From Dehalococcoidia bacterium (GTDB taxonomy: Bacteria; Chloroflexota; Dehalococcoidia; JAENJB01), in contig JAENJB010000140.1 of NCBI GenBank assembly GCA_016844565.1, forward strand, positions 1 to 8,512: 8,512 nt of DNA, read 5' to 3'. Of this stretch, positions 1 through 6,336 are shown in pieces (the first letter of the stretch is position 1; every line of letters begins with the position of its first letter). Below the pieces are notes generated by a model. The model saw nothing but the letters and a program-made list of their open reading frames with translations. It had not been told where the DNA came from and ran no database searches. Position numbers and translations under genes: made by a program.

Positions 1-1
1 C

Positions 2-1393
2 CTGATGTTCATCCTTCTCATCATGCCCGGGATGCTCAAAGCCATCTCCTGGGTCCTGCTCCTGAGCCCTTCAGTGGGGCTGCTGAACACCCTCTGGAGG
101 TCGCTCGGTTTTGCCGGTCCCCTTTTCAGTGCTTACACCATACCGGCCATGTGGTGGGTGGAAGGGTTGTCCATGTCATCTCTCAGCTTTTTCCTTCTGG
201 GCGCCGCTTTCAGGTCCATGGACCCCTCGCTGGAAGAGGCGGCCTATACTTCAGGGGCGAACCGGGCCACCACCCTTTTCAGGGTAACCTTCCGGATGAT
301 GGCCCCGGCCATGGCCGCGGTCGGCCTCTTGATGTTCGTCCGCGGCCTCGAAGCCATGGACGTGCCTCTCATCATGGGGGCCGGGCGAGGGCTGATGGTC
401 TACTCCACCCAAATCTACATCGCCCTGAGGGTGATGCCGGAGCCCCAGTACGGGGAAGCCTTCGTTTTCAGTCTGGTCTTGATCGTGCTGGCCTTTGTGG
501 GGCTGATGTTTTACCAGCGGGTGCTGGCCCACTCCGAGAGGTATGCCACCGTTACAGGAAAGGGCTACCGCCCGCGGTTGATGAACCTCGGAAAGTGGCG
601 GGGGCTGGCCGGGGTTTTTGTCTTTTTCTTCATCTTCGTTGGTTTCGTGCTGCCCCTGCTGATCCTCCTGTGGTCTTCCTTCCTGCCCTACTTCCAGTTC
701 CCCTCACGGGAGGCTCTCTCTCAGATGAGCCTGAACAACTATCGAGAGCTTTTCGACCGGCGCGACTTTGTCTTAATGATAAGGAACACTGCGGTTCTGT
801 CCGGGATAGTCAGTGTCGGAGGCATGCTGCTGGCTACCCTGGTCTCGTGGATTGTGATCCGCCTCAAACCGAGGGGTGGCCGGGTACTGGACGTGCTGGC
901 TTTCCTGCCCATGTCCATCCCCGCCGTGGCCATGGCCTTTGCTTTCATGATAGTTTTCCTCTATTGGCGGGTGGGTATCTATGGCACCATCTGGATCATG
1001 GTGCTGGCCTATGTGATAAGGTTCCTGCCCACCGCTACCAGATTCACTCATAGCGGGGTAGCTCAAATCCACAAGGAACTGGAGGATGCGGCTGCCACCG
1101 CTGGCGCCGGCTTTATCACTGTGATGCGACGCATTCTTATCCCCCTTATCCTCCCCACACTGATATCCGGCGGCCTCTATGTGTTCATACTCTCGAGCAA
1201 GGTATTCGAGATGGCGGCTCTGCTCTATACACCGGACACTGTGGTCTTCTCCGTGTACATCTTCCAGCTATGGACCTATGGCTCCACCCCGCTGGTCGGC
1301 GCCCTGGCGGTGCTGATGGTGCTCCTGCTCTTTGTCCTGACCCTTGTGTCTCGCAAGCTGGCCCAGCGCCACGCTATGGTGGCTGAGGCATGA
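2..1393 (+). CDS. ABC transporter permease, Fe(III)/thiamine-type double-domain (5' end outside window)
   Basis: This is the membrane channel subunit of a binding-protein-dependent importer in which two MetI-like permease domains are fused, as in FbpB/ThiP-type proteins. The frame is open to the window edge. The first ATG (position 5) falls inside what is normally the third helix of domain 1 (PGMLKAISWVLLLSPSVGLLN), so roughly 80-120 N-terminal residues probably lie upstream. Counting from that ATG, both EAA loops that dock the ATPase are visible: EEAAYTSGA at 77-85 and LEDAAATAGA at 359-368. Hydrophobic segments occur near 1-21, 45-68, 100-123, 150-170, 203-226, 262-286, 297-320, 326-341, 378-396 and 429-448. 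Domain 2 begins around 200 after a basic linker. The gene ends with TGA and converges on the minus-strand block 45 bases later. Family assignment is firm; the transported substrate is not readable (iron, thiamine, aminophosphonate and other anions all occur in this class). Confidence 0.92.
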   Translation: MMFILLIMPGMLKAISWVLLLSPSVGLLNTLWRSLGFAGPLFSAYTIPAMWWVEGLSMSSLSFFLLGAAFRSMDPSLEEAAYTSGANRATTLFRVTFRMMAPAMAAVGLLMFVRGLEAMDVPLIMGAGRGLMVYSTQIYIALRVMPEPQYGEAFVFSLVLIVLAFVGLMFYQRVLAHSERYATVTGKGYRPRLMNLGKWRGLAGVFVFFFIFVGFVLPLLILLWSSFLPYFQFPSREALSQMSLNNYRELFDRRDFVLMIRNTAVLSGIVSVGGMLLATLVSWIVIRLKPRGGRVLDVLAFLPMSIPAVAMAFAFMIVFLYWRVGIYGTIWIMVLAYVIRFLPTATRFTHSGVAQIHKELEDAAATAGAGFITVMRRILIPLILPTLISGGLYVFILSSKVFEMAALLYTPDTVVFSVYIFQLWTYGSTPLVGALAVLMVLLLFVLTLVSRKLAQRHAMVAEA

Positions 1394-1438
1394 AGGCCAG
1401 GGTCTCCGGGAATTGAAACGTCAGGCTGGTTCGCGCGG

Positions 1439-2221
1439 TCAGCGCGCGGTTGAGGCTTCGCGAGCTTTCTTGAAGCCGAAGGGGCACACGTACTGGCACC
1501 GCCCACAGACGTGTCCCGACGCGATGTAGTCCCGATCCACTCCCAGGGAGCGCAGGAGCCCTTCACAGTAGGCGCGACAGGCCTCGTTGTTCATCCTGTT
1601 CTCCGGAGGCTCGGCCGGGTCGAAGGGGACGCCGCTGAAGGCGTTGGCAGGGCAGACTTCGACGCAGGCCCGGCAGGCGCCGCACCTGTCCTCGACCGGC
1701 TTGCCGGTCTCGATCGGCGCATAGGTCAGCACCGTGGCCAGCATAATTCTAGGTCCGTGCACCGGGTTGATCACCATGCAGTTCCGGCCCATCCAGCCCA
1801 GGCCCGATAGGTAGGCAGCTATCTTCTGCGAGAAGGGTGCGGTCATGCCGTGGGGGCCGATTCCGGAGCGGAACACGGGGTAGGCGCGGTAGCCAGCCTG
1901 CTCGATGCGATGGACCAGCTCAATAGTGATCTGGTTAAGCCAGTTCCCCTCGTACTCCCGGCTCAGGGCCCGGTAGGTGTAGAAGGCGACCAGTTGCTCC
2001 TGCGGGCTTTCCTCGCCCTTGATACGCCGCTTAATCTGCTCGATAGCCGTCGGTGAGCGGAGCATGACCAGAGAGATAGCTCGTGGGAAGCCGGCGACGA
2101 ACTCTCCCCCTGTGCGGCGAACGTATTCGCGGGCCGGCGTCACATCTGCGGCGCCGAAGAACTTGACGCCCGCCTTCCGGGCTGCTTTCTCAAGTTCTCG
2201 AGTGAGGTTTTCAGGCGACAT
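1439..2221 (-). CDS. QueG-like (epoxyqueuosine reductase / reductive dehalogenase-related) 4Fe-4S double-cluster protein
   Basis: A 260-residue protein with an ATG start, preceded by AGGA six bases upstream. Residues 138-165 (SGLGWMGRNCMVINPVHGPR and the following IMLATVLT) match the corrinoid-contacting GLGWxGKNxxLIxPxxG segment of QueG and respiratory reductive dehalogenases. It is followed by C180-x2-C183-x2-C186-x3-C190-P, a classical 4Fe-4S motif. The second cluster would use C239-x2-C242-x3-C246-P plus an upstream cysteine, C215 or C219. There is no Tat or Sec signal, so it should be cytoplasmic. It is shorter than canonical QueG (about 340-390 residues) and lacks QueG's C-terminal extension. 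The Asp normally preceding the GLGW segment in QueG is not obvious; the local sequence is SGIGPHGMTAPFSQKIAAYL. It is therefore probably a divergent paralogue with another reductive or electron-transfer role, not the tRNA enzyme. It is the last gene of the minus-strand block, 64 bases after the UbiD gene. Confidence 0.85.
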   Translation of the reverse strand: MSPENLTRELEKAARKAGVKFFGAADVTPAREYVRRTGGEFVAGFPRAISLVMLRSPTAIEQIKRRIKGEESPQEQLVAFYTYRALSREYEGNWLNQITIELVHRIEQAGYRAYPVFRSGIGPHGMTAPFSQKIAAYLSGLGWMGRNCMVINPVHGPRIMLATVLTYAPIETGKPVEDRCGACRACVEVCPANAFSGVPFDPAEPPENRMNNEACRAYCEGLLRSLGVDRDYIASGHVCGRCQYVCPFGFKKAREASTAR

Positions 2222-2285
2222 CTGGATTCCTACGGTTGCCGGGATGGTACTGGTTCACAGACTCTCAGAATGACAGAGCGGATGG

Positions 2286-3716
2286 TCACAGCTTCAATTC
2301 CTTGCCGAATTTCTTCCTTACTATCGCTGCCATCTCCTGGTCAATCTCGACCACCTCGGGGAATTGATCCCGCCACTCCCACGGTTTGGTGGCATCAATG
2401 AACGCACGGGAGGAGAAGAGGCCGGCGGCTGGTTTCTTGATTATCGGGTCCAGCGGGGAGCTTCGGGTGCGCCGGATGATGTCCAAGTCTTTCTCAGGGT
2501 CGGAGCGGGTGCACATCGCCCAGAGCACCTGTTTGATGTCGGTTGGGTCGATGTCCTCGTCCACCACGACGACATAGCGGCCTCCCATCCCGCCCCGCGC
2601 CGAAATCTCGGAGGCGTAGAGGGCGGCCTGCTTGGGATGTCCGGCGAACCTCTGCTTGAGTGATATGGCGACGAAGTAGCTGGAGCAGATCTCGTGGGTC
2701 CAGACGCCCTTCACATCGGGCACACCCAGCTTTGCCAGTTCCAGTTCAATGAGTATGCTGCCAATCAACGTCAGGTAGTAGCTGCCGTTGTAGGGGGGGC
2801 GGCTGGGGGGCGCACCGTGGATGATCGGGTTGTTGCGGAAGTAGACGCGCTCCACCTCGATTATCGGGTTTTGCCTCTCACCACTGGCGTAGTAGCCGGT
2901 GTACTCGCCGAAGGGCCCTTCGGCCCTGGTCTTGTCCGGGGGGCAGAACCCGGCGAAAACGATCTCGCTGTCAGCGGGCATGGGCAGTCCGGTGACCTCT
3001 TCGGTGATTACCTCGGACGGCTCATTCTTCATCGCCCCGAGGTAGTTGTACTCCGCGCCGTGCGGGAGAGATAACGTACCCGCAGCGAAGTAGTGGGGAT
3101 GGTGGCCGACGGATACCAGGATGGGAGCCTTCTCGCCGCGGGCGTGATATTTCTCGAAGTGGATGCGACCGTGTTTTCCCGGGGAGATGTGGAAGCCCAG
3201 GGTCTTCTCGTCCTGCACCATGACGCGGTAGGTCCCCAGGTTCACGTCCCCCGTCTCCGGATCGCGGGTGACCAGGCAATGACCGGTGCCAATATACCTG
3301 CCCCCATCTTTCTTGTGCCATTTCGGGGAGGGGAACTGGAGGATGTTTATCTTGTCCCCCTTCTGGACATTCTGCATCACCGGACCTTCCCTAACCTCCC
3401 TGGGTTTGAACTTATCCAGATTGTCCAGCCACCCCTTCACCTTCTTCTTGGCGGCAGCTATCATCTCGTTTTCGGGCACGTCCGCTGGCAGCCCTAGAGT
3501 GAGGGCCACCCGCCGGGGGGTCAGAATCGACCCCGTGAGCACCCGGTGCCCGGGAGGATGCCCCGGGATGTTATCGAAGAGGACGGCGGGTGAGTCTCTT
3601 CTGGTATTGAGAGCAGTGATGGTCCCGATCTCCAGGTCCCAGCTGACCCCGTCGAGCTTCTTCAGCTCCCCTTCCTTCTCCATTCTCTCCAGCCAAGCCC
3701 TCAGGTCTTCAGCCAC
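2286..3716 (-). CDS. UbiD-family prenylated-FMN-dependent (de)carboxylase
   Basis: UbiD-family enzymes use prenylated FMN and Mn2+/K+ to decarboxylate, or in reverse carboxylate, aromatic and alpha,beta-unsaturated acids in the cytoplasm. The 476-residue length is normal for the family. The catalytic Arg-Glu-Glu set is visible: R164 in NLGTYRVMV, and E266 and E271 in AEGPFGEYTGYY, with the same five-residue Glu spacing as E277/E282 of fungal Fdc1. N159 and H182 have the 23-residue spacing of the Fdc1 Mn ligands N168/H191; the third ligand is probably E222 (not certain). The start is GTG: GGAGG at 3723-3727 lies six bases before it, and the upstream ATG in the same stretch precedes the Shine-Dalgarno site. 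No UbiX-type prenyltransferase, needed to make the cofactor, is in this window. It follows nitroreductase copy 2 after a 282-base repeat-containing gap, so it may be partly uncoupled from it. The substrate is unknown. Confidence 0.95.
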   Translation of the reverse strand: MAEDLRAWLERMEKEGELKKLDGVSWDLEIGTITALNTRRDSPAVLFDNIPGHPPGHRVLTGSILTPRRVALTLGLPADVPENEMIAAAKKKVKGWLDNLDKFKPREVREGPVMQNVQKGDKINILQFPSPKWHKKDGGRYIGTGHCLVTRDPETGDVNLGTYRVMVQDEKTLGFHISPGKHGRIHFEKYHARGEKAPILVSVGHHPHYFAAGTLSLPHGAEYNYLGAMKNEPSEVITEEVTGLPMPADSEIVFAGFCPPDKTRAEGPFGEYTGYYASGERQNPIIEVERVYFRNNPIIHGAPPSRPPYNGSYYLTLIGSILIELELAKLGVPDVKGVWTHEICSSYFVAISLKQRFAGHPKQAALYASEISARGGMGGRYVVVVDEDIDPTDIKQVLWAMCTRSDPEKDLDIIRRTRSSPLDPIIKKPAAGLFSSRAFIDATKPWEWRDQFPEVVEIDQEMAAIVRKKFGKELKL

Positions 3717-3722
3717 GGGGCA

Positions 3723-3727
3723 CCTCC
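3723..3727 (-). promoter_or_regulatory. Ribosome binding site fixing the GTG start of the UbiD-family gene
   Basis: On the minus strand the sequence reads GGAGG, six bases, then GTG. An ATG lies just upstream, overlapping the first base of the GGAGG, so it cannot use this site. This makes GTG at 3716 the supported start. Confidence 0.75.
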
Positions 3728-3813
3728 ATTAGTGTATTCAGTCATCGGGCCTCGCCGGCTTTCCTTTACGGTGACCGAGCGATGGCCCTGGCCGTCGTCG
3801 CGGGAATCTGTCA

Positions 3814-3832
3814 TGCCCAATTGCGATGGGCA
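3814..3832. repeat. Short inverted repeat TGCCCA...TGGGCA in the nitroreductase-UbiD gap
   Basis: TGCCCA at 3814-3819 pairs with TGGGCA at 3827-3832 around a seven-base loop (ATTGCGA). It sits in the same 282-base gene-free stretch as two longer repeat-like hairpins and shares the ATTGCGA core with the next element. It is probably a fragment of the same dispersed repeat class. The stem is short, so a role as a terminator or processing site is uncertain. Confidence 0.4.
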
Positions 3833-3865
3833 CCAGTAGGTATTAGGTGGACCCGCCGCACCTCT

Positions 3866-3901
3866 GTCATTGCGAGGCGCCGGAGGTGACGAAGCAATCT
3901 C
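3866..3901. repeat. Dispersed intergenic repeat of the CATTGCGAG...CGAAGCAATCTC type
   Basis: The element begins GTCATTGCGAGG and ends GACGAAGCAATCTC, so it is bounded by ATTGC and GCAAT arms that can pair. Intergenic sequences of this form occur in many copies in several bacterial genomes, including, from memory, Dehalococcoides-like ones. Only one clear copy is present in this window, so its repetitive nature is inferred from resemblance. Its place between nitroreductase copy 2 and the UbiD gene may affect transcript stability there. Confidence 0.55.
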
Positions 3902-3951
3902 ACACCGCTCCGGGGTGCCAATGGGCCCCCAATGACCGACGAGTCCTCCGG

Positions 3952-3985
3952 ATTCCCGCTCCCCGTCTTCGCGGGGAGCGGGAAT
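3952..3985. repeat. Perfect 14-bp-stem hairpin (ATTCCCGC...GCGGGAAT repeat type) just after nitroreductase copy 2
   Basis: ATTCCCGCTCCCCG at 3952-3965 is the exact reverse complement of 3972-3985, with a six-base loop TCTTCG. The flanking bases GATTCCCGC...GCGGGAATGACGGG are typical of intergenic palindromic repeats. On the minus strand it lies 13 bases past the stop of nitroreductase copy 2 and could stabilise that transcript's 3' end or slow polymerase. No T-run follows on either strand, so it is not a standard intrinsic terminator. Read-through to the UbiD gene is possible. Confidence 0.7.
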
Positions 3986-3998
3986 GACGGGATGGACA

Positions 3999-4829
3999 CT
4001 AATTCTTCTTGGCCGGTTTCTTGGGAGCGGCCTTCGCGGAGGTCAGGGCAGCGGGTGTCCCGCCCTTCGCGGTCTTGATCAGCTCGACTGTCGAGTCAGC
4101 CGGTTTCCTCACGTCGTATGATGGCAGCGAACCAAGGCGGCACTGTGCCAGCCACTCGCGGATCTCGTCATGGGTGCGGTACTTGGACTTGTCGTATTTC
4201 TCCCAGTGGGCTACCTCTTTCAATGTTCGCCGGTACTGCGGAGGCGGCACATTGATCGGGTAGCCGACCGGGATCTGGACGTATATCTTGTACTCCAGCG
4301 GTATGCCAAGGAGCTCCTTCAACTGATGCTCCGACGGGCGGTCGATGGTCTGCCATGCCGCGCCGAGTCCCAGCGAGGCGGCGGCCAGGTTCATGATCAT
4401 GGCGGCGTTGCCGAGGTTCATGTGGAAGATATCGTGCTCCCCGGAGAAGAACTGATTGCCGATGACGGTTGCCTGGAAGGTCCTCGGGTCGCCGAGAACG
4501 ATAATGACGGCAGGCGCTTCGTTGATCATGCGTACCTGGTCGGACACCAGCCCTGGCCTGAAGTGGCCGGGGTGGCGGTAGCGCTGTTCCCTGGTCTGTT
4601 CCAGCGCCCAGTGGCGCTCCTGCCGGCCGTTGATAATGGCGCCCACTTTGGCCTTGACGGCCCTGTCCGTTACTACCAGGAACTCCCAGGGTTGCCCGTT
4701 GCCTCCGGACATGGCCCAGCGGCCGGTCTCCAGGATCTTCTCAATGGCCCCCTTTGGCAGGGGGTCCGGCTTGAAGTACCGGATGGTCCTCCTCTTCTTC
4801 ACCAGTGCCAGAAAATCCTCGTATTGCAT
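3999..4829 (-). CDS. Nitroreductase-family FMN oxidoreductase, copy 2 (with basic C-terminal tail)
   Basis: Nitroreductase-fold proteins are usually FMN-bound homodimers that transfer electrons from NAD(P)H or another donor to nitro groups, quinones, enoates or other acceptors. This 276-residue member starts at ATG 4829, behind AAGGAGGT four bases upstream. Residues 13-20 (RRTIRYFK) give the basic FMN-phosphate contacts. SGGNGQPWEF at 41-50 is the family's S-x-x-N-x-Q-P-W motif. The helix near 131-160 (EHDIFHMNLGNAAMIMNLAA onward to LGLGAAWQ) and IPVGYP at 186-191 complete the core. It matches copy 1 without gaps over 242 positions, with about 175 identities by eye. It differs in a 34-residue Lys/Ala/Pro-rich tail after residue 242, ending APKKPAKKN, which copy 1 lacks. 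It lies 90 bases after copy 1. The natural substrate cannot be inferred; an enzyme acting on an aromatic or enone intermediate fits the neighbouring UbiD gene. Confidence 0.9.
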   Translation of the reverse strand: MQYEDFLALVKKRRTIRYFKPDPLPKGAIEKILETGRWAMSGGNGQPWEFLVVTDRAVKAKVGAIINGRQERHWALEQTREQRYRHPGHFRPGLVSDQVRMINEAPAVIIVLGDPRTFQATVIGNQFFSGEHDIFHMNLGNAAMIMNLAAASLGLGAAWQTIDRPSEHQLKELLGIPLEYKIYVQIPVGYPINVPPPQYRRTLKEVAHWEKYDKSKYRTHDEIREWLAQCRLGSLPSYDVRKPADSTVELIKTAKGGTPAALTSAKAAPKKPAKKN

Positions 4830-4919
4830 TGGTACCTCCTTCTTTTTCTTTCGTTTCTCGACATAGTCGAAGAGGCGGTCTGAGGCCTCTTTCGCTGACT
4901 GTTAATGGCGCCAGCCTCT

Positions 4920-5660
4920 TTAGCTCCTGGTCTTCTTCCTCACGTCGTAGGACGGCAGCGAACCCTGCCGGAGCATGGCCAGCCACTCTCTCACCTGCTC
5001 CCACGTCTGGTGCTTGGACTTATCGTATCCGTCGTAATGAGCCAGGTCGCTCAGGGGACGCCGGTACGTGGGAGGAGGATTAAAAGCCGGGTACCCAACG
5101 GGAATCTGAACATATATCTTGTATTCTATGGGTATGCCGAGCAACTCCTTCAGTTGGTGCTCTGCTGGCCGGTCAATCGTCTGCCATGCCGAGCCGAGCC
5201 CCAGGGAGGCGGCGGCCAGGTTCATGACCATGGCGGCATTGCCCAGGTTCATGTGAAAGATATCATGCTCTCCGGAGGAATACTGGTTAACGAGTACCGT
5301 TGCCTGGAATTTCCGCGGGTCGCCGCAGACTATGATGATGGCCGGAGCTTCATTCACCATGCGTACCTGGGTATCAACCAGGTCCCTCCTCTGATGTTGC
5401 GGGTGCCGGTACTCCTGCACCCTGGTCAGCTCCACCTGCCAGGTGCGCTCCTGCCGGTCGTCCATGATCTTGGCTATCTTGGCCCTTATGACCTTATCCT
5501 TGACGACGACGAACTCCCATGGTTGACCGTTCCCACCTGACATGGCCCACCGCCCCGCCTCCAGGATCTTCTCGACAGCCCCTTCGGGTAGCGGGTCTCT
5601 TTTGAAGTAGCGGATGGACCTCCTCGTCTTGAGGAGGGTCAGGAAAGCGTCGTATTTCAC
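4920..5660 (-). CDS. Nitroreductase-family FMN oxidoreductase, copy 1
   Basis: A 246-residue nitroreductase-fold flavoprotein and the upstream member of a tandem pair. GTG at 5660 is chosen as start because GGAGG at 5666-5670 is five bases away and the N-terminus (VKYDAFLTLLKTRRSIRYFK) then aligns with copy 2. A longer frame from another GTG at 5705 would overlap the end of the hydrolase gene and add 15 unaligned residues. FMN motifs are RRSIRYFK at 13-20, SGGNGQPWEF at 41-50, a helix containing GEHDIFHMNLGNAAMVMNLA from 130, LGLGSAWQT around 153-161 and IPVGYP at 186-191. Against copy 2, identity is near-total at 131-190 (56/60) but only about half at 51-100 (26/50). The FMN and dimer core is therefore kept while the probable substrate-side region has diverged. 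It lies 31 bases after the hydrolase frame and is probably co-transcribed. The physiological substrate and donor are unknown. Confidence 0.9.
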   Translation of the reverse strand: MKYDAFLTLLKTRRSIRYFKRDPLPEGAVEKILEAGRWAMSGGNGQPWEFVVVKDKVIRAKIAKIMDDRQERTWQVELTRVQEYRHPQHQRRDLVDTQVRMVNEAPAIIIVCGDPRKFQATVLVNQYSSGEHDIFHMNLGNAAMVMNLAAASLGLGSAWQTIDRPAEHQLKELLGIPIEYKIYVQIPVGYPAFNPPPTYRRPLSDLAHYDGYDKSKHQTWEQVREWLAMLRQGSLPSYDVRKKTRS

Positions 5661-5665
5661 GGGTG

Positions 5666-5670
5666 CCTCC
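5666..5670 (-). promoter_or_regulatory. Ribosome binding site fixing the GTG start of nitroreductase copy 1
   Basis: Minus-strand AAAGGAGGC includes GGAGG five bases before GTG at 5660. Together with the alignment to copy 2's N-terminus, this excludes the upstream in-frame GTG at 5705. Confidence 0.75.
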
Positions 5671-5691
5671 TTTCTACGTTCGTTTCCTCGA

Positions 5692-6336
5692 CTAGCTCCT
5701 GGCACCGATCACGGGGGGGACAGGCTCATAAGCAAATGGCGGTTTTCTCCCCCTCGTCTTCCTGGAGGCTGGCGCAACCGGCAGCAATAGATGGGAGGGA
5801 TGAAGCCTATTGTGATGGACGGTGATGGTGGCCGGCAACTCCACCGGCAGATGGAAGTTGTTGGCATCCCAGGTGCGGGAGTCGCTGCTGGCGATTCTCA
5901 ATCTTATCTTGTGCCCTGCCTTGAAGGCGCGAAAGATGGGCCATATCTCTACATCATAGCGGTACACCTTGTTGGGCTCGATGGGCGTCGGGTTGGTGTG
6001 GGTGTGGAAAGGTTGTCCCGGAAACGACCTGGCATCGTCGAGCTCCCGGTGGGAAGCTCTGAGCCACCCTTTGCCGGCCACGGTGAAAGAGCCGTCCGGG
6101 GACTGATCATCAACCTTGACCACCCAGGAGGCATCCTCGGCAGTGGAAGCTGCATAGAGGACCAAGCTAGCTGGCCCGGTGACTTCGGTGTCTTCGGATA
6201 AAGGGGGAGTGGAATAGCCAAGCACGGGCAGGTTGGCTTCCACCGTACGTTGCGACTCGGGATACTTGTAGCTGTCGGCAGCGTCGTCTTCGGAAGGCTC
6301 CTGCCGAAGGGAGCCATAAGGCGGAACCTGTTCCAT
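5692..6336 (-). CDS. C-terminal jelly-roll part of the frameshifted CocE/NonD hydrolase
   Basis: This is the open frame holding the second part of the broken hydrolase. It matches the X-Pro-dipeptidyl-peptidase C-terminal (PepX_C-like) beta-sandwich. Characteristic stretches are LGYSTPPLSEDTEVTGPASL, DASWVVKVDDQSPDGSF, GWLRASHREL and FKAGHKIRLRIASSDSRTWD. The ATG at its 5' end (6336) has no good ribosome site and falls before the homologous part begins, so independent translation is unlikely. The stop is 31 bases before nitroreductase copy 1. The strong conservation of this domain suggests that the break is recent or artefactual. Confidence 0.7.
   Translation of the reverse strand: MEQVPPYGSLRQEPSEDDAADSYKYPESQRTVEANLPVLGYSTPPLSEDTEVTGPASLVLYAASTAEDASWVVKVDDQSPDGSFTVAGKGWLRASHRELDDARSFPGQPFHTHTNPTPIEPNKVYRYDVEIWPIFRAFKAGHKIRLRIASSDSRTWDANNFHLPVELPATITVHHNRLHPSHLLLPVAPASRKTRGRKPPFAYEPVPPVIGARS

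Noticed and set aside
151..1053. 300-codon plus-strand frame overlapping the permease
   Set aside because: It is out of frame with a permease that has both EAA loops and clear helices. Its own product is Pro/Gly/Arg/His-rich with no membrane segments or motif.
1432..1446. CGCGC...GCGCG inverted repeat between the convergent permease and QueG-like genes as a bidirectional terminator
   Set aside because: The stem is only five base pairs, it has no T-run on either side, and it overlaps the stop codon of the minus-strand gene.
2364..3732. Several plus-strand frames of 60-150 codons opposite the UbiD gene
   Set aside because: They overlap a full-length, motif-complete UbiD gene and show low-complexity composition typical of shadow frames.
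3952..3985. Intrinsic terminator after nitroreductase copy 2
   Set aside because: The hairpin is strong, but no U-tract follows on the minus-strand transcript. It fits a repeat element better.
4871..4890. AGAGGC...GCCTCT hairpin between the nitroreductase copies
   Set aside because: The six-base stem has no T-run and sits in a short intra-operon gap, so there is not enough to call a regulatory element.
4170..5540. Two long plus-strand frames (4170-4883 and 4905-5540) antisense to the nitroreductases that resemble each other
   Set aside because: Their mutual similarity follows directly from the duplication of the sense genes in a GC-rich sequence. They have no convincing ribosome sites and no recognisable domains.
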